Positions 20,955 through 29,136 of a DNA stretch of 64,000 nucleotides are shown here, piece after piece. A program made the translations under genes and the position numbers. This DNA is from Polaromonas sp. 39-63-25 (GTDB lineage Bacteria > Pseudomonadota > Gammaproteobacteria > Burkholderiales > Burkholderiaceae_C). The DNA is taken from NCBI RefSeq assembly GCF_002278925.1, contig NZ_NCJH01000001.1:248001-312000 (forward strand), in the 5' to 3' direction. Position 1 is the stretch's first letter, and every line of letters begins with the position of its first letter. The notes beneath the pieces were generated by a model. It did not search any database and had not been told where the DNA came from. It saw only the letters and a program-made list of their open reading frames with translations.

Positions 20955-21989
20955 CTACTGGATTTGATTGTATCCCAGCCCCAGCTGGCCAAGCGCCGCG
21001 GCCAGATCCGCCGGCAGCGGCGCCCTGAACTCAAGGGCTTGGCCGGTCACCGGGTGAGTGAAAGCCAGGCGGCAGGCATGCAGGGCCTGTCGCGCCATGC
21101 CCGCGGCAGGTTTGCCGCCATAAACCTCGTCCGCCACCAGCGGATGGCCGATGGAGGCCATGTGCACCCTGATCTGGTGCGTCCGGCCGGTCTGCAGCCG
21201 GCAGCGCACCAGGCAAAACGGCCCTTCGTTTTGCAGCAGGTAAAAGCCGGTCGAGGCGGTTTTGCCGGCCGTTTTTTCCAGGTCCACCACCGCCATGCGC
21301 AGGCGATTGCGCGGATCGCGGCCTATCGGCGCCTCCACCTGGCGCGACTTCGGTCCTTCCCACGCGCCGTGCGCCAGCGCGATGTATTCCCGGCTGACAC
21401 TTCGTTCGGCAATCATGACCACCAGCTGGTCCATGACCTGGCGCCTGCGCGCCACCACCATGAGGCCGCTGGTGTCCTTGTCCAGCCGGTGCACAATGCC
21501 CGCGCGCGGCAGCAGGCTGGCCTGGGGGTCGCGCGCCAGCAGCCCGTTGAGCAGCGTGCCGCTCCAGTTGCCGGGCGCCGGATGCACCACCAGGCCGGCC
21601 GGCTTGTTGAGGACCAGCAGATGCTCGTCCTCAAAGAGAACCTCCAGCGCCATCACCTCCGGCTTGAAGGCCTGGCTTTGCGGTGTGGGTTTGAGTTCGA
21701 TCTTGAGGTTGTCGCCGGCCTTGACCCTGGCCGAGACCTTGGTCACCGTGACGCCATTGAGCTGCACCGCGGCAGCCTCTATCAGTTGCTGCAGATAGCT
21801 GCGGGAGAACTCGGGCACAATGCCAGCCAGTGCCCGGTCCAGACGCGCGCCGTGGCTCTCCACGGGAACACTGACCTCGCGCAACTCGGCATCGGCGGCC
21901 GTCTCGCCCTCCCCCAGAATGTCCTCCACCAGCGTGCCCGCCGCAGTGGCGCTCGATATAATCAGTTTGCTTTGTACAGAATCAGTCAT
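20955..21989 (-). CDS. rluD: 23S rRNA pseudouridine synthase RluD
   Basis: Makes pseudouridines 1911, 1915 and 1917 in helix 69 of 23S rRNA. The ATG at 21989 gives 344 residues starting MTDSVQSKLIISSATAAG; an in-frame Met 34 codons upstream would run into bamD and was rejected. An S4 domain (about 45-105) precedes the RluA-family catalytic motif HRLDKDTSGL. It is divergent from bamD with only 17 bases between start codons. The 104 bases after its stop (20851-20954) contain nothing I can name. Confidence 0.95.
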   Translation of the reverse strand: MTDSVQSKLIISSATAAGTLVEDILGEGETAADAELREVSVPVESHGARLDRALAGIVPEFSRSYLQQLIEAAAVQLNGVTVTKVSARVKAGDNLKIELKPTPQSQAFKPEVMALEVLFEDEHLLVLNKPAGLVVHPAPGNWSGTLLNGLLARDPQASLLPRAGIVHRLDKDTSGLMVVARRRQVMDQLVVMIAERSVSREYIALAHGAWEGPKSRQVEAPIGRDPRNRLRMAVVDLEKTAGKTASTGFYLLQNEGPFCLVRCRLQTGRTHQIRVHMASIGHPLVADEVYGGKPAAGMARQALHACRLAFTHPVTGQALEFRAPLPADLAAALGQLGLGYNQIQ

Positions 21990-22006
21990 TAACAGGATCA
22001 ATTGCG

Positions 22007-22828
22007 ATGTTTTCCACCAAATTATCGGTTGTTCCAGCCACACGCCCCGTGGCAGCGGCCATGCTTGTCTGTGCATTCGTCCTTTCGGCATGTTCCTCCA
22101 CCGTGAAGGACCCCACGGCCAACTGGAGCCCGAACAAGATTTACACGGAAGCCCGGGACGAAGCGAATTCCGGTGCCTACGACAAGGCCGTCCCGCTGTT
22201 TGAAAAGCTCGAAGGCCGCGCGGCCGGCACGCCGCTGGCGCAGCAGGCCCAGCTGGAAAAGGCCTATGCCCAGTTCAAGGGTGGCGAGCAGGCACAGGCC
22301 CTGGCGACGCTGGACCGCTTCATGAAGCTGCACCCGGCCAGCCCGGCGATCGACTATGCCCTGTACCTCAAGGGCCTGGTCAACTTCAATGAGAACCTGG
22401 GCCTGTTCAGCTTCCTGTACAAGCAGGACCTGTCCGAGCGGGACCAGAAGGCCGCCAAAGAGTCCTTCGAGTCCTTCAAGGAGCTGGTCAACCGCTTTCC
22501 CGAATCCAAGTATTCGGCCGACGCGCGCCTGCGCATGAACTACATCGTCAACTCCTTGGCCCAGTACGAAGTCCATGTGGCCCGCTACTACTACACCCGT
22601 GGCGCCTATATCTCCGCCATCAACCGTGCGCAGACTGCGATCGCGGACTACCGCGATGTGCCGGTGCTCGAAGAAGCCCTGTTCATCCTGTACAAGTCTT
22701 ATGACGCCCTCAACATGACCCAGTTGCGCGACGACACCAAACGCGTGATGGAAAGAAGCTTTCCCCAGAGCGAATACCTGTCCAAGGGCTTCAAGTCGGT
22801 GGATGGGCCCTGGTACAAGTTCTGGTAA
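22007..22828 (+). CDS. bamD: BAM complex lipoprotein BamD
   Basis: Essential TPR lipoprotein of the outer-membrane beta-barrel assembly machine. The 273 residues have a signal peptide with lipobox LSAC and five TPR-like helical pairs, including WSPNKIYTEARDEANSGAYD and YSADARLRMNYIVNSLAQYE. An AGGA ribosome binding site precedes the ATG. bamD back to back with rluD is the normal Gram-negative arrangement. Its last 38 bases overlap the 3' end of the convergent dinG gene. Confidence 0.96.
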   Translation: MFSTKLSVVPATRPVAAAMLVCAFVLSACSSTVKDPTANWSPNKIYTEARDEANSGAYDKAVPLFEKLEGRAAGTPLAQQAQLEKAYAQFKGGEQAQALATLDRFMKLHPASPAIDYALYLKGLVNFNENLGLFSFLYKQDLSERDQKAAKESFESFKELVNRFPESKYSADARLRMNYIVNSLAQYEVHVARYYYTRGAYISAINRAQTAIADYRDVPVLEEALFILYKSYDALNMTQLRDDTKRVMERSFPQSEYLSKGFKSVDGPWYKFW

Positions 22829-24797
22829 GCAGATCCAGCCGCTCGTTCAACTCCTCTTCCGAGGCCAGGCGCTGCATGGGCGGCAGCGCACGCAGCAGCC
22901 GCTTGCCGTAACCCATGGAAGCCAGGCGGCTGTCGCAGACCACCAGCACGCCCTGATCGGTCTCGCGGCGAATCAACCGCCCCGCGCCCTGCTTCAGCGC
23001 CACCGCGGCTTCCGGCAGGAAATAGTCGTTGAAAGCGCTTTTGCCTTCAGACTCCAGTAGCCGCGATCTGGCCTCCACCATCGGATCGTTGGGCGGCGGA
23101 AACGGCAGCTTGTCGATGATCACGAGCTGCAGCGCATCCCCCGGCACATCGATGCCTTCCCAGAAAGAGGCGGACGCCACCAGCACGCAGCCACGCCCGC
23201 CATGGCTGTCGGCCTGGCGGAAACGCTCAATCAGGGTCCGCTTGGGCATGGCCCCCTGCACCAGTACCTCGATCTCGGTCGAATTCTCAAAGCTCGCCTG
23301 CAAGGCATCGCCAATGGCGCGCAAGGCGCGCAAGGTCGTTGTCAGCACCATGGTGCGGCCGCCCAGCCGGCGTGCCCAGTCCGCCGCGGAGGACGCCACA
23401 GCAGCCGTGTGGGTGGGCTCGCCAGGCTTGGGGAAGTTTCGCGGAATGTAAAACGCCGCCTGGCGCGCATAGTCGAAAGGGCTGCCCACCTGCAGCGTCG
23501 TGGCGCCGGTCAAGCCGCAGGGCTGCGTGAACCAGCTCAATTGCGCATCGTCGCCCAAGGTCGCCGAGGTAAAGATCCAGGTTTTGGCAGCCGCCTTGTC
23601 GTCGGTGAACACCCTGGCCTGGATAGCCTGGGCGATGTCCAGCGGAGACTCCACCAGCCGCAGTTGGGTGCCCACATCCAGCCAGCGGACACCGCCGGGC
23701 TCGGGCGCAAGACCAAAAGCGCGGGCGCGCGCTTCCAGTTCGGCAGCGCGCTCGTGCAGGCGCACGAAGTCCGGTGCGATCTCACTGACCGTGTTCAGGG
23801 CCTCACAGGCGCCAGCCAGCGCGGTGCTGACGGCCGCCAGCGCCTCTCCCCATTCGACGGGGGCCAGGCCTTCGGGCGCAGCATCGGTCCAGCGCAGCTT
23901 GCTGCCCGGGTAGGCCTTGCCCACACACAGGCGCAGGTCACGCGCGGCATGTTCGGTCGCGCCGGCCAGTGCCTGCCAGTCCAGCAGGCCGCGCGCCAGC
24001 TGCAGCCCGGTGCCCAGCATGTCGCGCGCAAAATCGAGCAGTTGCCCGGTCGACAGGTTTTTTCCCAGAAACTGCACACCGGTTTCATTGAGCTGGTGCG
24101 CCTCGTCAAAAATCGCAATGCGCACTGTAGGCAGCAGTTCGGCTACGCCCGATTCGCGCACCGCCAGATCCGCAAAAAACAGGTGGTGGTTGATCACCAC
24201 GACGTCGGCCGCGAGCGCTTCACGGCGTGCATGGTTGACGTGGCAGGCACGAAAACGCGGGCACTGGACCCCGAGGCAGTTTTCGCGGGTCGAGGTCACC
24301 CAGGGGATCACCGGCGAGCGTTCGTCCAGCCCTGGGAGTTCAGCCAGATCGCCGGTATCGGTTCCGCGCGCCCACTCCTCCACCTTGGCCAGCGCGCGAA
24401 GCGAGCTGCGCTCCGGAAAGTTCGCGTCATGGCGGGCCATCTCCATCCGGTGCAGGCAGAGGTAACTGCCGCGCCCCTTGAGCAAGGCGGTGCTGACCGG
24501 CACGCCCAAGGCCTTGACCAGTGCCGGCAGGTCACGCCCGAACAGCTGGTCCTGCAAGGCCTTGGTGGCGGTGGACAGCAGCACCCGCTCGCCGCTGAGC
24601 AGGGCCGGCACCAGGTAAGAGAACGTTTTTCCGACACCGGTGCTGGCCTCCACCACCAGCGGATAGGCGCCTTCGATGGCGCGCGCCACGGCCAGGGCCA
24701 TGTCGGTCTGGCCGCTGCGCGGGACAAAATGCTCGGCCGCGCGCGCCAGCACACCTTCGGGGGCAAAAGCCTCCAGGACTTGCGATTCCAGGTTCAT
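22791..24797 (-). CDS. dinG: DinG/YoaA-type iron-sulphur DNA helicase
   Basis: XPD-like superfamily 2 helicase. The ATG at 24797 gives 668 residues from MNLESQVLEAFAPEGV; the longer open frame upstream is a shadow. Walker A is EASTGVGKTFSYL and Walker B/DEAH is FDEAHQLNE. The cluster-ligand region has YLCLHR and CLGVQCPRFRACHV, giving four candidate iron-sulphur cysteines. Motif VI is QGAGRLIRRETDQGVLV. It overlaps the stop codon of the upstream DUF465 gene (TGATG). DinG and YoaA are hard to tell apart from sequence alone. Confidence 0.9.
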   Translation of the reverse strand: MNLESQVLEAFAPEGVLARAAEHFVPRSGQTDMALAVARAIEGAYPLVVEASTGVGKTFSYLVPALLSGERVLLSTATKALQDQLFGRDLPALVKALGVPVSTALLKGRGSYLCLHRMEMARHDANFPERSSLRALAKVEEWARGTDTGDLAELPGLDERSPVIPWVTSTRENCLGVQCPRFRACHVNHARREALAADVVVINHHLFFADLAVRESGVAELLPTVRIAIFDEAHQLNETGVQFLGKNLSTGQLLDFARDMLGTGLQLARGLLDWQALAGATEHAARDLRLCVGKAYPGSKLRWTDAAPEGLAPVEWGEALAAVSTALAGACEALNTVSEIAPDFVRLHERAAELEARARAFGLAPEPGGVRWLDVGTQLRLVESPLDIAQAIQARVFTDDKAAAKTWIFTSATLGDDAQLSWFTQPCGLTGATTLQVGSPFDYARQAAFYIPRNFPKPGEPTHTAAVASSAADWARRLGGRTMVLTTTLRALRAIGDALQASFENSTEIEVLVQGAMPKRTLIERFRQADSHGGRGCVLVASASFWEGIDVPGDALQLVIIDKLPFPPPNDPMVEARSRLLESEGKSAFNDYFLPEAAVALKQGAGRLIRRETDQGVLVVCDSRLASMGYGKRLLRALPPMQRLASEEELNERLDLLTRTCTRAHPPT

Positions 24798-25027
24798 CAG
24801 GCGGGTTCGGGAGGGTCGAGGGCCAGCTCGAGCTGGGAGATCAGGTCGCGCAAGAGCAGGCGGCGTTTTTTCAGGCGCCTGAGCATCAACTCGTCGATCG
24901 GCACGGCATGTGCGGTGAGGTCCACCAGGGCATTGAGATCCGCATGTTCGATCTTGAGGTCTATGAGGCGACGCTCCGGGGAGTGCAGGTTGAAGTCCAA
25001 GTTTTTTGATCCGGGGGGCAGCTTCAT
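24797..25027 (-). CDS. YdcH-like DUF465 protein
   Basis: A 76-residue, mostly helical, highly charged protein. The sequence HAVPIDELMLRRLKKRRLLL followed by RDLISQLE matches the DUF465/YdcH signature (D-x-E-L-x-x-L-K-K-x-R-L-x-L-K/R-D). Its TGA stop overlaps the dinG ATG, suggesting translational coupling. The function is unknown. It is divergent from the PP2C gene, with 57 bases between start codons. Confidence 0.8.
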   Translation of the reverse strand: MKLPPGSKNLDFNLHSPERRLIDLKIEHADLNALVDLTAHAVPIDELMLRRLKKRRLLLRDLISQLELALDPPEPA

Positions 25028-25084
25028 CTGATAATACGTTGATTACGGAGATAAATCGAGTCCACATGACTCGGCCATTTCAAT

Positions 25085-25843
25085 ATGTCCAAAGGTTATC
25101 GAATCACGGCGTCAACCGGTATCCATAAGGGAGACCGCGACTACCAGCAGGACCAGGTGGCCCTGCTCAGCCATCCGCGCATCGCGGGCTGCATGCTCGG
25201 CATCGTGGCCGACGGCATGGGCGGTCGAAGCGGCGGACGCAAGGCGTCCGACCAGGTCATGATGACCGCTAAACAGCTGTTCGAGCGTTATGCCCCCGAC
25301 ACCGACGATGCGGTGGCCATGCTCAAACAGCTGGTGGAAGAGGCCCACACCGTGATCAAACTCACCGCCATTTCCGCCGAACAGGAGCCGCACAGCACGC
25401 TGGCTGCGTTCCTGATCAACCCGGGTGGAGACTGCCACTGGGTGCATGCCGGCGACTCGCGCATCTACCATTTCCGGGGCGCCAAGCTGGTCAAGCGGAC
25501 CACCGACCACTCGTATGTCCAGACACTGGTGGACAAAGGGGAACTCACCGAGGAAGAGGCCAACGTGCATCCGCAGTCCAACATCCTGATGGGCTGCTTG
25601 GGCACCGAAGAGGTGCCGCCGATCAGCCAGCACTACATCCCCCAACTCGGCCCGGGCGACTCATTGATCGCCTGCAGCGACGGTGTCTGGCACTATTTCA
25701 GTCCCAGTGAAATGGGCTCGGCCTTGTCCATGCTGTCGCCGCGCGAGGCGACCGAATTCCTGATTCAGAAGGCGCGGTCGCGGGCCCATGGCGGCGGCGA
25801 CAACCTGTCGATGGTCATCGTCAAGCTCGAGGCCCTGGCCTGA
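25085..25843 (+). CDS. PP2C-type serine/threonine protein phosphatase
   Basis: A 252-residue metal-dependent phosphatase with all core PPM motifs: RDYQQDQ, GIVADGMGGRSGG, WVHAGDSRIYHF, LIACSDGVWHYF and GGGDNLSMVIVK. The aspartates that hold the two catalytic metals are in place. There is no membrane segment or extra domain, so it is a cytoplasmic single-domain enzyme. No kinase gene or forkhead-associated protein lies nearby, and its substrate is unknown. Confidence 0.92.
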   Translation: MSKGYRITASTGIHKGDRDYQQDQVALLSHPRIAGCMLGIVADGMGGRSGGRKASDQVMMTAKQLFERYAPDTDDAVAMLKQLVEEAHTVIKLTAISAEQEPHSTLAAFLINPGGDCHWVHAGDSRIYHFRGAKLVKRTTDHSYVQTLVDKGELTEEEANVHPQSNILMGCLGTEEVPPISQHYIPQLGPGDSLIACSDGVWHYFSPSEMGSALSMLSPREATEFLIQKARSRAHGGGDNLSMVIVKLEALA

Positions 25844-25856
25844 CCCTGACTTAAGC

Positions 25857-26501
25857 TCAGTCAGGTGCAGGCAATGACTTGGCCGCCGGCTTGGTCTGCT
25901 CGCGCAGCCTCTGCTCGCGGGTCGCTTTTCTCTCCTGCGCTTCCTGCTGCTTGTCTTTGTAAATCTGGGCCTCTTTGGCACTGGCGGCCTGCTTGTCGGC
26001 GCGCGCCTTGGCCCTCTCCTTGGAGCCTTGGTCCTTGCCTGCAGCCTCTGCCGCATTGACTGCTTCGTTCTGCTTCAAATCGAAACGTTCGCTGGCCTTC
26101 TGGCGCGTACGCTCTTCCCGGGCCTTGGTGTCTTCCAGCGCCGTGGCGCGGCGCTCGGCGGCTTGCCGCTCGGCCTCGGGCGATGATTTTTCCTCGGTCT
26201 GGCGAATCTGCTCGGCCGCCTTTTGCCGGCGCTCCTGCTCGTTGAGGGCAACTTCCCTGAATTTCAGGTCAGCCATCGCCTCGCGGCGCCGGGGTTTGAT
26301 GGCATTGAGGCAGCTGTTGACAAAAAACTTCTTGTAACAGGCGTCTTCTTCCGCATCAAATGCCGCCTCCAGGGTGGCGCGCTCGGCGTTGATGCGCTGC
26401 CGTTCGCGATTGGTGGCGGCCGACAGCAGTTCATCCTGGGTTTGAGCGCTTGAGGCGAAACCCAGTGTGGAAAGCAGCAGGAAAAGAAATAGTTTCTTCA
26501 T
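25857..26501 (-). CDS. exported charged coiled-coil protein of unknown function
   Basis: The 214-residue protein starts with a Sec signal peptide (cleavage probably after FASSA). Almost all of the rest is helical and dominated by Glu, Arg, Lys, Ala and Gln. It has two cysteines (ACYKKFFVNSCL) that could form one disulphide in the periplasm. It overlaps the zapE stop by four bases, so it is probably in the same transcript. It converges on the PP2C gene with a 13-base gap. I cannot assign a function. Confidence 0.8.
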   Translation of the reverse strand: MKKLFLFLLLSTLGFASSAQTQDELLSAATNRERQRINAERATLEAAFDAEEDACYKKFFVNSCLNAIKPRRREAMADLKFREVALNEQERRQKAAEQIRQTEEKSSPEAERQAAERRATALEDTKAREERTRQKASERFDLKQNEAVNAAEAAGKDQGSKERAKARADKQAASAKEAQIYKDKQQEAQERKATREQRLREQTKPAAKSLPAPD

Positions 26502-27610
26502 GTCAGGGTGGTATCCACATTTCGGCGCTCCAGCGCCAGAAACTCGGCAGACTGCATTTCATTGAGCCTTGAGACTGTCCGGGGAAATTCGTGGGCCAGA
26601 GGGCCTTCTGTATATAACGCTTCAGGAGCGACTTCTGCCGACATGATGAGTTTGACACGCCGATCGTAAAGAACATCAACCAGCCAGGTAAAGCGACGCG
26701 CTTCGGACGCCATGCGTACCGGCATGTGCGGTACGTCGCTGAGCAGCACCGTGTGAAACTGGGTGGCGATTTCCAGGTAGTCATTTTGTGAACGCGGCCC
26801 GCCGCACAGGGTTTTGAAATCGAACCAGACGACGCCGCCTGCCTTGCGTCTGGCGTGGATTTTCCGTGATTCGATGTGCAGCACCGGCGATTCGTCGTGA
26901 GACTCCGCCAACCGCTGAAAAGTTTCCTCCATCTCCGCGTCGGCCCGCGGCCCCAGCGGCGTGTGGTAGAGCCTGACCTGCTCGAGCGTGCGCCGGCGGT
27001 AGTCGGTCCCGTTGTCCACGCTGATCACTTCGAGGTGCTGCTTGAGCAGCGCAATCGCAGGAAAAATGCGGTCACGGTGCAGGCCGTTCGGGTACAGGTC
27101 GTCGGGATGAAAATTGGAGGTGGTGACAAAACCCACGCCGTTGTCAAACAGCGCCGCCAGCAGGCGGTGCAGAATCATCGCATCGGTGATGTCGGCGACG
27201 TGAAACTCGTCAAAGCAGATGAGGCGGTAACGTTTGGCAATACGTTTGCCCAGTTCGTCGAGCGGATTGACCGTGCCCTGGAGGTCGCGCAGTTCACGGT
27301 GGACTTCGCGCATGAACTCGTGAAAATGCAGGCGCGTCTTGCGCTTGAGCGGAACCGCGTTGTAAAAACAGTCCATCAGGAAGCTTTTGCCGCGCCCCAC
27401 CCCGCCGTGCATGTAAACCCCGCGCGGAATATCGGGCCGGTTGATCAGCTTCTTGAGCGGATTGGAACGCTTCTCCTTGAACGCCGCCCACTCGGTGGCG
27501 CAACGCTCCAGCGCGTCCACCGCCCGCAACTGGGCGGGGTCACTGGTGTAACCCCGCGTCTTCAGTTCAGACTCGTAATCCGAACGCACCGACCCTCGCG
27601 GGACGACCAT
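26498..27610 (-). CDS. zapE: cell-division ATPase ZapE (AFG1 family)
   Basis: AFG1-like ATPase associated with the Z-ring in late or stressed division. The 370-residue form starts at ATG 27610 (MVVPRGSVRSDYESEL). A longer frame to 27667 would translate the family B repeat and was rejected. Walker A is GGVGRGKSFLMD, and Walker B with the family signature is ICFDEFHVADITDAM. A GTG five codons further in (SVRSDYESEL) is another possible start. Downstream of lpdA, separated by the repeat. Confidence 0.9.
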   Translation of the reverse strand: MVVPRGSVRSDYESELKTRGYTSDPAQLRAVDALERCATEWAAFKEKRSNPLKKLINRPDIPRGVYMHGGVGRGKSFLMDCFYNAVPLKRKTRLHFHEFMREVHRELRDLQGTVNPLDELGKRIAKRYRLICFDEFHVADITDAMILHRLLAALFDNGVGFVTTSNFHPDDLYPNGLHRDRIFPAIALLKQHLEVISVDNGTDYRRRTLEQVRLYHTPLGPRADAEMEETFQRLAESHDESPVLHIESRKIHARRKAGGVVWFDFKTLCGGPRSQNDYLEIATQFHTVLLSDVPHMPVRMASEARRFTWLVDVLYDRRVKLIMSAEVAPEALYTEGPLAHEFPRTVSRLNEMQSAEFLALERRNVDTTLT

Positions 27611-27614
27611 CAGC

Positions 27615-27690
27615 CGCCGCCGGGCCGCCCCAAGGCGGCTGGGCCCCCTTGGGGGGCAGGGACCCACACGAAGTGGGGGAACGTGGGGGC
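27615..27690 (-). repeat. family B intergenic repeat, copy 3
   Basis: On the minus strand it starts GCCCCCACGTTCCCCCACTT eight bases after the lpdA stop codon, and contains GCCCCCCAAGGGGGCCC and GCCTTGGGGCGGCCCGGC. It is slightly longer than the other copies and has a second inverted pair (CCGCCTTGGGGCGG). It ends five bases before the proposed zapE start, so the zapE ribosome binding site would lie in or beside it. Confidence 0.8.
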
Positions 27691-27698
27691 AAACATCG

Positions 27699-29126
27699 TC
27701 AGAAATTCAGCGTCCGCTTGTCGACGGCCAGCGCCGCCTCCTTGGTGGCCTCGCTGAGCGACGGATGGGCATGGCAAATCCGGGCGATGTCCTCGGAACT
27801 GGCCCTGAACTCCATGGCCACCACACATTCGGCGATCAACTCACTGGCCATCGGACCAACAATGTGCACGCCCAGAATTTCGTCGGTGGCAGCGTCCGCC
27901 AGCATTTTCACCATGCCGGTGGTATCGCCCAAGGCGCGTGCGCGGCCGTTGGCCATGAAGGGGAAGGTGCCGGCCTTGTAGGCCCGGCCCGCGGCCTTGA
28001 GCTGCTCTTCGGTCTGCCCCACCCACGCGATCTCGGGGTTGGTGTAAATCACCCAGGGAATGGTGTTGAAGTTGACATGGCCGTGCTGGCCGGCGATGCG
28101 CTCGGCCACCGCCACGCCCTCTTCTTCCGCCTTGTGCGCGAGCATGGGGCCGCGCACCACATCACCAACAGCCCAAACGTTGGGCAGGTTGGTTTTGCAT
28201 TCCTCGTCGACCACGATGGCGCCACGCTCGTCGAGCTTCAGGCCCACGGTTTCCGGCGCCAGACCGATGGTGTTGGCAGTCCGGCCGATCGAGACAATCA
28301 GCTTGTCGACATCGAGCGTCTGGGCCTCGCCCTTGGCATTGGTCCAGGCGACGGATACGCCTTTTTTGCCGGACTTGATCTCGCCAACCTTGACGCCAAG
28401 CTCGATTTTCAGGCCTTGCTTGACAAAGGCCTTGTGCGCTTCCTTGGCAATTTGCTGGTCCACCGCACCGAGGAAAGTTGGCAGGCCTTCCAGAATGGTC
28501 ACATCGGCACCGAGGCGCCGCCAGACCGAGCCCATTTCCAGACCGATCACGCCGGAGCCGATGAGGCCCAGCTTTTTGGGCACCGCGCCGATGCGCAGGG
28601 CGCCGTCGTTGGACAGAATATTTTCTTCATCAAAAGGTGCGCCGGGCAAGGCGCGGGCGTTCGATCCCGTGGCCACGATGACGTGTTTGCCGGAGAGGGT
28701 TTCCTCGGCGGCTCCAGCCACCTTGATGTCATAAAGACCGTCCTTCGCCGCGACGAAAGAGCCCCGGCCATGGAAGAAGGTGACCTTGTTCTTCTTGAAC
28801 AGGTAGACGATGCCGTCGTTGTTCTGCTTGACGACCGTGTCCTTGCGCGCCACCATCTTCGCGACGTCCAGGCCCAGGCCCTTGACCTCGATGCCATGGT
28901 CGGCAAAGTGGTGAGCGGCATGGTCGTAGTGTTCGGACGATTGCAGCAAGGCCTTGGACGGAATGCAGCCGATGTTGGTGCAGGTGCCACCCAGGGCCGG
29001 TCCACCCTTGGCGTTTTTCCACTCGTCGATACAGGCCACGTTGAAACCCAGCTGGGCGGCGCGGATGGCGGCAATGTAGCCGCCGGGACCGCCACCAATG
29101 ACGATCACGTCGAATTGTTTGGACAT
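27699..29126 (-). CDS. lpdA: dihydrolipoyl dehydrogenase (E3 of 2-oxoglutarate dehydrogenase)
   Basis: FAD enzyme that reoxidises the lipoyl groups of the complex and passes electrons to NAD+. The ATG at 29126, with a GAGGAG site upstream, gives 475 residues starting MSKQFDVIVIGGGPGGYIAA. The redox disulphide is in GTCTNIGCIPSKALL, the second dinucleotide fold is LIGSGVIGLEMG, and the C-terminal catalytic His-Glu pair is in CHAHPSLSE. It begins 10 bases after the odhB stop, forming odhA-odhB-lpdA. Confidence 0.95.
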   Translation of the reverse strand: MSKQFDVIVIGGGPGGYIAAIRAAQLGFNVACIDEWKNAKGGPALGGTCTNIGCIPSKALLQSSEHYDHAAHHFADHGIEVKGLGLDVAKMVARKDTVVKQNNDGIVYLFKKNKVTFFHGRGSFVAAKDGLYDIKVAGAAEETLSGKHVIVATGSNARALPGAPFDEENILSNDGALRIGAVPKKLGLIGSGVIGLEMGSVWRRLGADVTILEGLPTFLGAVDQQIAKEAHKAFVKQGLKIELGVKVGEIKSGKKGVSVAWTNAKGEAQTLDVDKLIVSIGRTANTIGLAPETVGLKLDERGAIVVDEECKTNLPNVWAVGDVVRGPMLAHKAEEEGVAVAERIAGQHGHVNFNTIPWVIYTNPEIAWVGQTEEQLKAAGRAYKAGTFPFMANGRARALGDTTGMVKMLADAATDEILGVHIVGPMASELIAECVVAMEFRASSEDIARICHAHPSLSEATKEAALAVDKRTLNF

Positions 29127-29136
29127 GTATGGCTCC

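Noticed and set aside
23202-25031. 609-codon plus-strand open frame opposite dinG
   Set aside because: Antisense of a gene with complete helicase motifs.
22791-25067. Longer dinG start at 25067
   Set aside because: The extra 90 codons overlap the DUF465 gene out of frame and are Arg/Pro-rich shadow sequence.
26498-27667. Longer zapE start at 27667
   Set aside because: The extra 19 codons translate the family B repeat and have no resemblance to the ZapE N-terminus.
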